Assembly (NCBI RefSeq): GCF_042651565.1
Contig: NZ_JBHSDF010000005.1
Origin: Salinispirillum marinum
GTDB lineage: Bacteria > Pseudomonadota > Gammaproteobacteria > Pseudomonadales > Natronospirillaceae
Reading direction: 5' to 3' (one strand)
DNA length: 64,000 nucleotides
Of this stretch, positions 16,932 through 25,586 are shown in pieces. Position numbers and translations under genes: made by a program. Below the pieces are notes generated by a model. It was not told the origin of the DNA and made no database searches. It saw only the letters and a program-made list of their open reading frames with translations. Position 1 is the first letter of the stretch, and each line of letters starts with the position of its first letter.

Positions 16932-17536
16932 AGTAGCGGTTCCAACACCGACCACACGTGCTCCAGAATCATCGGTTGCGCTTCTGCCGTCGGGTGTATG
17001 CCATCGTGCTGCATTAAGTTGGGCTGGTCGGCTATGCCGTCCAGAATGAACGGATGGTAGGGCAGATCGTGGCGCTGCGCCAAATCACCGAACAGGGCAA
17101 AAAAAGGTTCGGTATAACGTGGCCCATAATTCGGCGGGATGCGTATGCCCAAAAGAATGACTTGAACACCTTGTGTTTGGGCCAGCTCGATCATACGGTC
17201 GAGCCGTTGCTCGATGCCGCCAACGTCGAGCCCTTGCAAACCGTCGTTGCCACCCAATTCTAAAATCATGTAATCGGGCTGGTATTGGTTGAGTAAAGCG
17301 GGTAGGCGGCTTAAACCGCCTCGGGTAGTTTCGCCGCTGATACTGGCATTAACGACACTATGACCCAGGGGTTCAAGGCGTTGTTCAAGTAAAGAGACCC
17401 AACCTTGCTGTTCGTTGGCCAAGCCGTAAGACGCACTGATGCTATCGCCTACCACCAAAAAGGACGCACCTTGCGCAACGCTGCTTAACGATACCAAGCA
17501 AATTAATGAAACTCGAATAAAGAACTTAAAAACCAT
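16928..17536 (-). CDS. tesA: Arylesterase / acyl-CoA thioesterase I / lysophospholipase (GDSL family)
   Basis: Periplasmic SGNH hydrolase acting on acyl esters and thioesters. It has 202 residues with a signal peptide (about 1-23, ending VAQGA-S). Block I is VVGDSISASYG, the Gly and Asn blocks are NASISGETTRGG and LGGNDGLQG, and the catalytic DGIHPT with Asp and His is at the end. The start codon shares the CATG palindrome with the divergent ABC gene, so there is no intergenic DNA. Divergence from ybbA is conserved in E. coli. Confidence 0.93.
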   Translation of the reverse strand: MVFKFFIRVSLICLVSLSSVAQGASFLVVGDSISASYGLANEQQGWVSLLEQRLEPLGHSVVNASISGETTRGGLSRLPALLNQYQPDYMILELGGNDGLQGLDVGGIEQRLDRMIELAQTQGVQVILLGIRIPPNYGPRYTEPFFALFGDLAQRHDLPYHPFILDGIADQPNLMQHDGIHPTAEAQPMILEHVWSVLEPLL

Positions 17537-18227
17537 GACGCAAAATGCTCCTGTTGTACAAACTGTCGACTTGTGGCAAACCGTGCCCACCAGTGCAGGT
17601 ACGCTCGACATCCTGAAAGGGATTGATCTGGAAATCAAGTCGGGTGAGAGCGTGGCTATCGTCGGTGCCTCAGGATCAGGCAAAACCACCTTGCTGGGCA
17701 TGCTGGCTGGTTTGGATACGCCGACCCGTGGCCAGGTCATGTTGCAAGGCAAAGACATAACCCAAATGAATGAAGAAGCACGTGCCCGCTTACGTGGTGA
17801 GTTGGTGGGTTTCGTGTTCCAGAATTTTCAACTTTTGCCTGCCTTGACGGCCTTAGAAAATGTGGTGTTACCGCTGGAACTGCGCGGCACCAAAGTGGAT
17901 ATAAAGGAAGCGAGCGACTTGTTAGCGCAAGTCGGGTTACAAGACCGTGGACAGCATTTTCCGAAACAGTTGTCTGGCGGTGAACAACAACGGGTAGCCA
18001 TTGCGCGGGCTTTTGCGGCGCGCCCGCCGATTTTGTTTGCCGACGAACCAACCGGCAACTTGGATACGGTGACCGGAAATACCATTGCAGATTTACTGTT
18101 TAACCTGAATGCGCAATTCGGTACGACACTGATCTTGGTCACGCACGATCCCAAATTGGCGGCTCGTTGTGCGCGCACCTATGTGATGGATTCTGGCGTA
18201 TTACAGGCGCAGGAGATCATTGCATGA
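17535..18227 (+). CDS. ybbA: ABC transporter ATP-binding protein (YbbA)
   Basis: ATPase of 230 residues in the LolD/MacB/YbbA group. Walker A is GASGSGKTT, the signature is LSGGEQQRVAIARAF and Walker B is ILFADEPTGNLD. It energises the FtsX-type permease encoded next, by analogy a lipid or envelope-substrate mover; its substrate is not established. The start codon lies inside the tesA start palindrome. The stop overlaps the permease start (ATGA). Confidence 0.92.
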   Translation: MTQNAPVVQTVDLWQTVPTSAGTLDILKGIDLEIKSGESVAIVGASGSGKTTLLGMLAGLDTPTRGQVMLQGKDITQMNEEARARLRGELVGFVFQNFQLLPALTALENVVLPLELRGTKVDIKEASDLLAQVGLQDRGQHFPKQLSGGEQQRVAIARAFAARPPILFADEPTGNLDTVTGNTIADLLFNLNAQFGTTLILVTHDPKLAARCARTYVMDSGVLQAQEIIA

Positions 18228-20698
18228 GCTTGACGTGGCGCATGTTCTGGCGTGACTTCAAAGCCGGTGAATTGACGCTGTTGTTAGTGTCTGTGGTATT
18301 GGCCGTCACCGTGGTGACCAGTATTGGCATTTTTTCCGAACGTATCCGCCAAACGATTTTCTCCGAGGCCAGTGCCTTGCTGGCTGCTGACTATGCGTTA
18401 TCTGGCTCACGGGCACCTGAACCCGCTTGGCTTGACTTGGCGGCGGAGCAGGGTTTGGCGCAAGCCGAGGTGATCAGCTTTCAAAGTATGTTGTTCGGTG
18501 CGGAAGGCAATCAACTGGGTGCGATTCGGGCGGTGACGGACAACTTTCCTTTGCGTGGGCAGATCGTGGTCGCTGAGCAACCTTTTACAGCTGGGCAAGC
18601 GGTGCAGGGCGGTCCTCCGCCCGGTGAGATATGGCTGACCTCACGCTTGTTCCCCATTCTTGGCGTCGCGGTGGGTGATATGGTCGGCATCGGTGCGACC
18701 GATTTACGCGTCGGTGCAGCGCTCATTACCGAGCCTGACAGCTCAAGCAGTGCCTTTAATGTCCAGCCGCGAGCGCTAATCAACCGGGCCGACTTGGCCG
18801 CTACACAGGCCGTACAGCCAGGCAGCCGAATCAGTTACCGTTGGTTATTGGCGGGCGATGAGGCTGTTATCCTGGCTTTGCAAGACACCATTGGCGACGA
18901 CATTGAGCCGCATTTTCGCTGGCGCAGTGCGCGTCGGGCTAACGACAATATCGGTGCGACCTTGGATCGCGCTGAAAGCTTTTTATTGCTCGCCGGTTCA
19001 TTGGCCGTCGTGTTGGCGGGCGTAGCGCTCGCCATGTCGGCGCAGCGCTATGCCGGGCGGCATGTGGATGCGGTGGCGTTGCTGAAGACTCTGGGTTACC
19101 CACCGTCGCGAATCATTCGCTTGTACGGTTCGGGGCTCTTGGGTTTAGCCGCCGGTGGTATTGTTGTTGGTTTATTGATGGGTGAGCTGTTGCATCAGGT
19201 CATCGTTTGGTTATTGGGAGATTTATTGCCCAATAATCTGGCCGTGCACGGTTGGCAGGCCTATGGCTTGGGCGCGTTAACCGGATTCGTTACCTTGATG
19301 GGGTTTGCGTGGCCGCCATTCTATCGTTTGCGCGATGTGCCGCCGGTGCGCGTTATTCGCAGCGATGTGTACCAGCAACCCAAGCTCCTATGGCAGCTTT
19401 GGGGTGCCTTGGGTGTGTTGGTGATCGTGTTTCTATACAGCGGCGATTGGAAGTTGACCTTGGCCATGGTGGCGGGTGGAGCATTGTGCATTTGGGGGGC
19501 TTCCTTGTTTGCTCGTAGCTTGCTGTGGATGTTGCGTCGCTATGGCAGTCGACTAGGGCGAAACTGGCGGCTGGGTTTGGCTAGCTTGCAACGTCACAGC
19601 CAACAGAATGGCTTGCAGGTGGTGATCTTCTCCATTGCCTTGATGTTGCTGTTTACGCTGACCTTGATACGTACGTCTCTGCTTTCGGAGTGGGAACGCC
19701 AATTGCCCGAAGGCTCGCCGAACCATTTTGTGTACAACGTCTTTGCCGAGGACCTGCCCTATGTCGAAACCTGGCTAACGGATTCGGCCGAAAACCCTTC
19801 TCCCGCTTATCCGCTCACTCGTGGGCGCTTGGTTGAGGCGCGTGGCATTGATATTGATACCCTTACCGAGAACTTACCGGATCGAGGCGACTACGTGCGT
19901 GAGTTAAACATGACGTGGTCGGAGACTTTGGGCGCCGATAACGAGGTAGTGGCCGGTGCATGGTGGGAAACGTATGGCGAAGGTGAGTTACTGGTGTCGG
20001 TGGAGCAGCGCTTTGCCGAAGACCTGGGGGTCACGGTTGGCGATCTATTGGTATACAGCGTCGGTGGTTTGCGCATCGAAGCCACCGTGGCCAGTTTGCG
20101 CAGTTTGGATTGGGAGTCGTTCAACCCTAATTTTTATATGATTTTCAATCAGCCTCTGCAAGCGGGGGCAGGCGCCACCTATTTGGTCAGTTTCTATTTG
20201 GCAACCGACAATAAGATTGCCTTGAATGAATTGTTGCGCAATGTGCCGACGTTGGCCGTTATTGAAGTGGATGCGTTGATAGAACAGATCCAAGGTATTA
20301 TTGCCCAAGTGACCTTGGCGATTGAGTTCATTTTGGCTTTGGTTTTAACGTCTGGATTGCTGGTGTTGATTGCGGGCATTCAGTCCAGCCTCGATACCCG
20401 ATTCCGAGAGAGTGCATTGTTGCGCACCATGGGTGCCTCTGCGTCGCTGGTGCGCGGTACGTTGTGGGTTGAGTTTGGGGCCTTGGGGGTGTTGGCCGGT
20501 CTGTTGGGCGCGGCAGGCACAGAGGCTATCTTGTTCTATTTGCAAGGCAGTGTGTTTGGCATGGAGACGCGTTGGCATCCTGTATTGTGGTTGGTTGCAC
20601 CAGCGGCCGGTTTAGCATTAATTGGTGCGGTGGGGGTGTGGTCGACCAGCAAAGTGATTCGCACGCCGCCGATGCGGGTATTACGAAACTGGCTTTAA
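18224..20698 (+). CDS. ybbP: FtsX-like ABC transporter permease (YbbP)
   Basis: Large permease of 824 residues with two FtsX/MacB-type halves: an N-terminal membrane helix, a periplasmic domain (about 45-250), a block of helices (about 255-445), a second periplasmic domain and C-terminal helices. This matches E. coli YbbP. It is translationally coupled to ybbA by a 4-bp overlap. The pair next to tesA suggests a role in lipid or fatty-acid handling in the envelope; that is inference. Confidence 0.9.
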   Translation: MSLTWRMFWRDFKAGELTLLLVSVVLAVTVVTSIGIFSERIRQTIFSEASALLAADYALSGSRAPEPAWLDLAAEQGLAQAEVISFQSMLFGAEGNQLGAIRAVTDNFPLRGQIVVAEQPFTAGQAVQGGPPPGEIWLTSRLFPILGVAVGDMVGIGATDLRVGAALITEPDSSSSAFNVQPRALINRADLAATQAVQPGSRISYRWLLAGDEAVILALQDTIGDDIEPHFRWRSARRANDNIGATLDRAESFLLLAGSLAVVLAGVALAMSAQRYAGRHVDAVALLKTLGYPPSRIIRLYGSGLLGLAAGGIVVGLLMGELLHQVIVWLLGDLLPNNLAVHGWQAYGLGALTGFVTLMGFAWPPFYRLRDVPPVRVIRSDVYQQPKLLWQLWGALGVLVIVFLYSGDWKLTLAMVAGGALCIWGASLFARSLLWMLRRYGSRLGRNWRLGLASLQRHSQQNGLQVVIFSIALMLLFTLTLIRTSLLSEWERQLPEGSPNHFVYNVFAEDLPYVETWLTDSAENPSPAYPLTRGRLVEARGIDIDTLTENLPDRGDYVRELNMTWSETLGADNEVVAGAWWETYGEGELLVSVEQRFAEDLGVTVGDLLVYSVGGLRIEATVASLRSLDWESFNPNFYMIFNQPLQAGAGATYLVSFYLATDNKIALNELLRNVPTLAVIEVDALIEQIQGIIAQVTLAIEFILALVLTSGLLVLIAGIQSSLDTRFRESALLRTMGASASLVRGTLWVEFGALGVLAGLLGAAGTEAILFYLQGSVFGMETRWHPVLWLVAPAAGLALIGAVGVWSTSKVIRTPPMRVLRNWL

Positions 20699-20714
20699 TC
20701 GAGCCGTGGCGCTA

Positions 20715-21431
20715 TTAGTCGAGCGATGGCAATTCGATGCACTGGTCAACCCAAGGTTCACTCTTTGGGCTGGCCCAGCGCACGGCGTTCACTAACACCC
20801 GTTGAATGTCGGCTTGGTGATAAATAGGAAAGGTTTCATGGCCGGGGCTGAAATAAAAAATCCGGCCGCCTCCCCGCTGAAACGTAACCCCGGAGCGAAA
20901 CACCTCGCCGCCCGCAAAATGGCTGATAAACACCGTTTCATCGGGGTTCGGAATAGCAAAGGGCTCGCCATACATTTCACTTTCCGGTACTTCAATAAAA
21001 CGGCCTATGCCCTGAGCGATGGGGTGGCTGGGGTTGGTCACCCATACTCGTTCTTGCCGCCCGTCTTCGCGGTACAGCAACGAACATGACGTGCCCATCA
21101 GCCGTTTAAAGATTTTGGCGTAGTGCCCGGAATGCAACACGATCAGCCCCATGCCTTGCCATACCCGCTGCGCTATGCGTTCGACCACTTCATCCGTGAC
21201 GTCATCGTGGGCTAAATGGCCCCACCACAGCAAGACATCGGTATCGCGCAACCGCGGTTCGGTAAGGCCGTGTTCAGGCTCCTGCAGCGTGGCGGTACTG
21301 GCTGATATATCCGGGGCGGTGTTCAGGGCTTCGGCAATGCAGGTATGCATACCCTGCGGGTAGAGCGCACGCACCGCCGGGTGAATCTGTTCGTGAACAT
21401 TTTCTCCCCAAACAACGGTGCGTATGGTCAT
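20715..21431 (-). CDS. ThuA-like domain protein
   Basis: A 238-residue protein of the ThuA family with a class I glutamine-amidotransferase-like fold. ThuA was described in rhizobial trehalose use, but the family is broad and its chemistry is poorly known. Seen here: a start with VVWGENVHEQ, DVLLWWGHLAHDDV, GLIVLHSGH, and a GGGRIFYFSPGHETFP segment near the end. No trehalose genes adjoin. It lies 11 bp downstream of speE and may be cotranscribed. Confidence 0.8.
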   Translation of the reverse strand: MTIRTVVWGENVHEQIHPAVRALYPQGMHTCIAEALNTAPDISASTATLQEPEHGLTEPRLRDTDVLLWWGHLAHDDVTDEVVERIAQRVWQGMGLIVLHSGHYAKIFKRLMGTSCSLLYREDGRQERVWVTNPSHPIAQGIGRFIEVPESEMYGEPFAIPNPDETVFISHFAGGEVFRSGVTFQRGGGRIFYFSPGHETFPIYHQADIQRVLVNAVRWASPKSEPWVDQCIELPSLD

Positions 21432-21442
21432 TGGTTCAAGCC

Positions 21443-22309
21443 CTATGTATGCAATAAATCGCGCACGAACGTGGGTAGCGCAAAGGCAGCAACATGCACT
21501 TCCGCGTTGTAATAGCGGGTTTTAAAGCCAGCGGCTTCGACGCGCTGTTGAATGGTCGAAACGTTTTGCTGGCGCAAGGTTGTGTCATCGCTCGCCCATG
21601 CTAAGGCCATGACGCCACCGGCATAGGTGGGCACGGCCGCGACATAAAAACTGACATCTTGATAAAGCGGCGTCAGTCGTTTAAACGTGTTGGTCACTTC
21701 ATCGCCTTGCATAAAGGGCACGCCATTTTGCGCCACCATGATGCCGCCCGGTGCTAGGCAGGTTTTTTCGTCGGCGTAGAAGTCTGAGGTGAACAATACT
21801 TCGCCGGGGCCGATGGGGTCGGTTGAGTCGGCAATAATCACATCGAAGGTATCGTTGCAACTAGCGACGAAATCTTTGCCGTCGGCAATCACGATGTTGG
21901 CACGTGGGTCGTCAAATGCGCCGTTTGAATGCTTGGGGAAATAGGTTTTGCACATGTCGATCACGCTTTGGTCAATCTCAACCTGTGTCACATGTTCAAT
22001 GTTCTTGTGGCGCAGCACTTCGCGAAGAATACCGCCGTCACCACCGCCAATAATCAATACTCGCTTCGGGTCCGGGTGAGCGAACAGGGGGACATGAACC
22101 ATCATTTCATGATAGATGAACTCATCGCGCTCGGTGGTTTGTACAATACCATCCAACAACATGACGCGACCCATGAAGGGCGTATCGATGATTTCAAGAT
22201 GTTGATGCTCGGTTTTGAATTCAAACAGCAGCTCTTTTACGGTAAAAGACTGCGCATAACCGTTATAAAGCGTTTCAGCGACAATGCGCGGAGCGGTGGG
22301 TTTAGTCAT
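21443..22309 (-). CDS. speE: Polyamine aminopropyltransferase (spermidine synthase)
   Basis: Transfers the aminopropyl group of decarboxylated S-adenosylmethionine to putrescine. The 288-residue protein has the N-terminal beta-strand domain and the Rossmann domain with GGGDGGILREVLRH, the acidic VEID end of strand beta-2, and the catalytic-loop motif DSTDPIGPGEVLF. Length and motifs match E. coli SpeE. SpeD is not in the window. Same strand as rnt, with a 16-bp gap. Confidence 0.95.
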   Translation of the reverse strand: MTKPTAPRIVAETLYNGYAQSFTVKELLFEFKTEHQHLEIIDTPFMGRVMLLDGIVQTTERDEFIYHEMMVHVPLFAHPDPKRVLIIGGGDGGILREVLRHKNIEHVTQVEIDQSVIDMCKTYFPKHSNGAFDDPRANIVIADGKDFVASCNDTFDVIIADSTDPIGPGEVLFTSDFYADEKTCLAPGGIMVAQNGVPFMQGDEVTNTFKRLTPLYQDVSFYVAAVPTYAGGVMALAWASDDTTLRQQNVSTIQQRVEAAGFKTRYYNAEVHVAAFALPTFVRDLLHT

Positions 22310-22325
22310 GCTAGAGTTCCATCAT

Positions 22326-22970
22326 TTATTGGCTAGATTTTACCAGCGGCCAACCGCCTAATGATTGTATCCGATTGACCATGGCGCAAAACAGCTCGGC
22401 TGTGCGCAATGCATCGTAGGCGGCGCTGTGCGCACTGGAATTGTCGAATTCAATATCGGCCACTCGACAGGCTTTAGCGAGTACCGTTTGACCATAGATC
22501 AACCCGGCCATTGAGGCCGTATCGAAACTGGAGAAGGGATGAAAGGGATTGCGTTTGGCGTCAATGCGTTCGGCTGCTGCCATAATGAAGTTATGGTCAA
22601 AGGTGGCGTTGTGGCCCACCAAGATAGCGCGCGTACATTTTTCTGTTTTCACGGCACCACGAATCATGCGGAAAACTTCATCCAAGGCTTCGCTTTCATC
22701 CACCGCATCCCGGTCCGGATCGTCCAGATTGATGCCGGTAAAATCAAGGGCCGATTGTTCAATGTTGGCACCGCGAAAAGGCTTTATTTCGTACGACAGT
22801 TGCTCGCCGGGTTTCATAAAACCTTTGTCGTCCATGGTGAGCATGACGGCAGAAACTTCCAGTAATGCATCCGTTCGGGCATTAAAACCTGCCGTTTCAA
22901 CATCCACCACTACGGGTAGGAAACCACGAAATCGCTCAGCGATTAAGGGCGTTTGAGAGAAGTCTGACAC
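22326..22970 (-). CDS. rnt: Ribonuclease T
   Basis: A 3'-5' exoribonuclease of the DEDDh family that trims tRNA 3' ends and matures 5S and 23S rRNA. It has 214 residues from a GTG at 22970. The acidic residues lie in VVVDVETAGFN, VGHNATFDHNF and HSAAYDALRT. The frame is open a further 39 codons upstream, but homology begins at VSDFSQTPLIAERFRG, matching the N-terminus of E. coli RNase T. Divergent from motY, as in Vibrio. Confidence 0.93.
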   Translation of the reverse strand: MSDFSQTPLIAERFRGFLPVVVDVETAGFNARTDALLEVSAVMLTMDDKGFMKPGEQLSYEIKPFRGANIEQSALDFTGINLDDPDRDAVDESEALDEVFRMIRGAVKTEKCTRAILVGHNATFDHNFIMAAAERIDAKRNPFHPFSSFDTASMAGLIYGQTVLAKACRVADIEFDNSSAHSAAYDALRTAELFCAMVNRIQSLGGWPLVKSSQ

Positions 22971-23113
22971 AGAGCGTTTCCAACCTGAATATGGGGGGTA
23001 TGGTACGGGGGTATGAGAAAATGGCAAGTGCCGACCGAGGTAATCGCAAATTATGCTCAAGAATTCCGATGGGACGCCGTTATGCATAGGGAAGAATCAG
23101 GTATCATGCAGCT

Positions 23114-23983
23114 ATGAAACTCCGACAGGCCCCCTTCGCAGCGCTAGCGATATTAGCGTTGATCCTGCCTACGCCCACGCCCGGCGTAGAGTTTGGTGCT
23201 GGCCTGCATAACACGCAATGGTCGCTCTACGGTGATGTCTTTGGTTGTTTTATTACCCAGCCAATCCCGCGCTACGGCAATGCTGTCTTTTATCATGAGG
23301 CAGGAGAGGACGTGCGGTTTTATCTGGAGACGACGAATAATCGCATGCAGCCGGGGCGCGCCGCGTTGACCATAGAAGCGCCGGTTTGGCGATCTTCGGC
23401 GTTAACGAATGATTTGGGGTATGTTTCGGTAACGAATACCGATCGCCCACTGAACGTTGAAGCGACAAGAACACTCAGAATGTTGGCTGAACTGGAGGCG
23501 GGCATGGCGCCAGCCTTTACCCGCCAAGGCCGAGGGATGGATGAGCCCGTGCGGGTGAAGCTGTCGCCGGTAAATTTCGGCCGTCAGTGGGAAGACTACC
23601 AAACCTGTGTGGCTGACTTGTTGCCGGTCAATTTTCGCCAGATCGAACGCAGTCGAATTCAATATGAGCCGGATATTTTCACCATCGACGATGAAGGACG
23701 TACCGTATTGAATAACATTGCTATGTACGTTAATGCGGACCCCAGTGTGGTGGCTATATACATCGAAGGTCACAGTGACAACCGCAATACACGTTTTGAT
23801 AGCCGTCGATTGTCGGAACGCCGCGCCTTAACGGTGCAGGACTATTTGATCGAGCAGGGTGTGGACCCGCAATTGCTGTTGGTGGATTTTCACGGTGATC
23901 GCTACCCCATTGGCGATAATGCAACCGCCGCCGGGCGCGCGGAGAATCGCCGTACCACGCTAAGATTGGAACGGCTCCCTTAA
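23114..23983 (+). CDS. motY: Flagellar motor-associated protein MotY
   Basis: Component of the T ring that supports the sodium-type stator around polar flagella. It has 289 residues: a signal peptide (about 1-24), a beta-rich MotY N-terminal domain, and a C-terminal OmpA-like peptidoglycan-binding domain (about 180-289, with IEGHSDNRNT and NRRTTLRLE). Divergence from rnt is the arrangement known in Vibrio. A CAAA...TCCGAT sequence near 23045-23070 loosely resembles a sigma-28 promoter but is too weak to call. Confidence 0.9.
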   Translation: MKLRQAPFAALAILALILPTPTPGVEFGAGLHNTQWSLYGDVFGCFITQPIPRYGNAVFYHEAGEDVRFYLETTNNRMQPGRAALTIEAPVWRSSALTNDLGYVSVTNTDRPLNVEATRTLRMLAELEAGMAPAFTRQGRGMDEPVRVKLSPVNFGRQWEDYQTCVADLLPVNFRQIERSRIQYEPDIFTIDDEGRTVLNNIAMYVNADPSVVAIYIEGHSDNRNTRFDSRRLSERRALTVQDYLIEQGVDPQLLLVDFHGDRYPIGDNATAAGRAENRRTTLRLERLP

Positions 23984-24092
23984 TTCTTGCCCGTCACTCT
24001 GGCCGCCCACCATTGAGTTAGCAGCTTACCCTCCGTACAATACCGCGAGTTTTTACTTTCAATGCCTCGTTTGTGGTCGGAGAACCAACCTC

Positions 24093-25313
24093 ATGTCTGA
24101 TATTAAAAAAGTCGTTTTGGCGTATTCTGGTGGCCTAGATACCTCCGTGATCGCCAAGTGGATTACGGAAACCTATGGCTGTGAGGTGGTGACCTTCACT
24201 GCAGACTTGGGGCAGGGCGAAGAAGTTGAACCCGCGCGCGCTAAAGCTCAGGCTCTGGGTATCAAAGAAATTTATATCGATGACTTGCGGGAAGAATTCG
24301 TGCGCGATTTCGTATTCCCCATGTTTCGCGCCAATACGATTTATGAAGGTGAGTATCTGCTGGGCACCTCAATTGCGCGTCCGTTGATTGCAAAGCGCTT
24401 GATTGAAATTGCCAATGAAACCGGTGCCGATGCGATTGCTCACGGCGCAACAGGAAAGGGTAACGACCAAGTACGTTTTGAATTGGGCGCTTACGCCTTG
24501 AAACCAGGGGTGAAAGTGATCGCGCCTTGGCGTGAGTGGAACCTAAACAGCCGCGAGAAATTGATGGAATACTGTGAAGAACACAATATTCCGGTCGACT
24601 TTAATAAGAAAGGCAAAAAGTCCCCGTATTCCATGGATGCCAACCTGCTGCACATTTCGTATGAAGGCGGCATTCTGGAAGATCCTTGGGCGGAAGCGGA
24701 AGAAGATATGTGGCGCTGGTCAGTATCGCCTGAGGCGGCACCTGATAAAGCGGAATACCTTGAATTGACGTACAGCAAAGGCGATATCGTTGCTATTGAC
24801 GGCAAAGACATGACACCGGCTGAAGTGCTGACCTATTTAAATAAAGTGGGTGGTGCGCATGGTGTCGGGCGGTTGGATATTGTGGAAAACCGCTATGTGG
24901 GTATGAAGTCTCGGGGCTGTTACGAAACCCCCGGTGGGACCATCATGTTGCGCGCGCACCGGGCGATTGAGTCCATCACGCTAGACCGGGAAGTGGCGCA
25001 CTTGAAGGATGATTTGATGCCCAAGTACGCCGAGATGATTTACAACGGTTACTGGTGGAGTCCTGAACGCATCATGATGCAGAAAATGATCGACGCTTCA
25101 CAAGAAACCGTAAACGGTAAAGTGCGAGTTAAACTGTACAAAGGAAATGTCATCATCGCGGGTCGACAATCGGAAGACAGTCTGTTCGATGCCAGTATTG
25201 CGACCTTTGAAGACGATGCTGGCGCTTATGACCAGAAAGACGCTGAAGGTTTTATCAAATTAAACGCGTTACGACTGCGTATTGCGGCAAAGAAAGGACG
25301 CAGTCCGTTGTAA
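24093..25313 (+). CDS. argG: Argininosuccinate synthase
   Basis: Joins citrulline and aspartate with ATP in arginine synthesis. It has 406 residues, normal for the type I enzyme. The PP-loop VLAYSGGLDTSV opens the protein, followed by AHGATGKGNDQVRFE, DANLLHISYEGG and the multimerisation-rich C-terminus. It is a lone gene flanked by a 109-bp upstream gap and a strong terminator. I could not recognise a convincing ArgR box. Confidence 0.97.
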   Translation: MSDIKKVVLAYSGGLDTSVIAKWITETYGCEVVTFTADLGQGEEVEPARAKAQALGIKEIYIDDLREEFVRDFVFPMFRANTIYEGEYLLGTSIARPLIAKRLIEIANETGADAIAHGATGKGNDQVRFELGAYALKPGVKVIAPWREWNLNSREKLMEYCEEHNIPVDFNKKGKKSPYSMDANLLHISYEGGILEDPWAEAEEDMWRWSVSPEAAPDKAEYLELTYSKGDIVAIDGKDMTPAEVLTYLNKVGGAHGVGRLDIVENRYVGMKSRGCYETPGGTIMLRAHRAIESITLDREVAHLKDDLMPKYAEMIYNGYWWSPERIMMQKMIDASQETVNGKVRVKLYKGNVIIAGRQSEDSLFDASIATFEDDAGAYDQKDAEGFIKLNALRLRIAAKKGRSPL

Positions 25314-25344
25314 TCTTGCTCGGTAATAGCGCGGAACTGCTAAT

Positions 25345-25367
25345 AAGCACCTTCGGGTGCTTTTTTT
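25345..25367 (+). terminator. Rho-independent terminator of argG
   Basis: AAGCACC (25345-25351), a TTCG tetraloop, GGTGCTT (25356-25362), then a T tract to 25367. The rest of 25368-25586, before the secretion operon, is AT-rich and must hold its promoter. I see -10-like sequences (for example GATAAT at 25511) but no well-spaced pair. Confidence 0.88.
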
Positions 25368-25586
25368 CGGCCCAATTCTTGCATTTGACGATACAAAGAT
25401 GTCAATTTTTGTGTCATAGATCACGCTTTACCAAAAGGTCAGTTGTTCTGTCTAACACTATTCAGTAACATTGCGCAATGTAAAGTCAAAGATTTGACTA
25501 AAATTGGCGCGATAATCTGTACAAATCGTATGGGTTTTTAGGCAGAATTCCGCAGCATTGGCAAAGTATTGTCGGCGAGGCTAGGT

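Noticed and set aside
23040..23075. Sigma-28 promoter for motY
   Set aside because: Only CAAA and CCGAT match, and the spacing is one base short, too weak to list as a feature.
22971..23087. 39-residue N-terminal extension of RNase T
   Set aside because: Family similarity begins at the GTG at 22970; the extension covers the motY promoter region.
25494..25516. TTGACT...GATAAT as promoter of the secretion operon
   Set aside because: The spacer is only 11 bp, far from the 16-18 bp needed.
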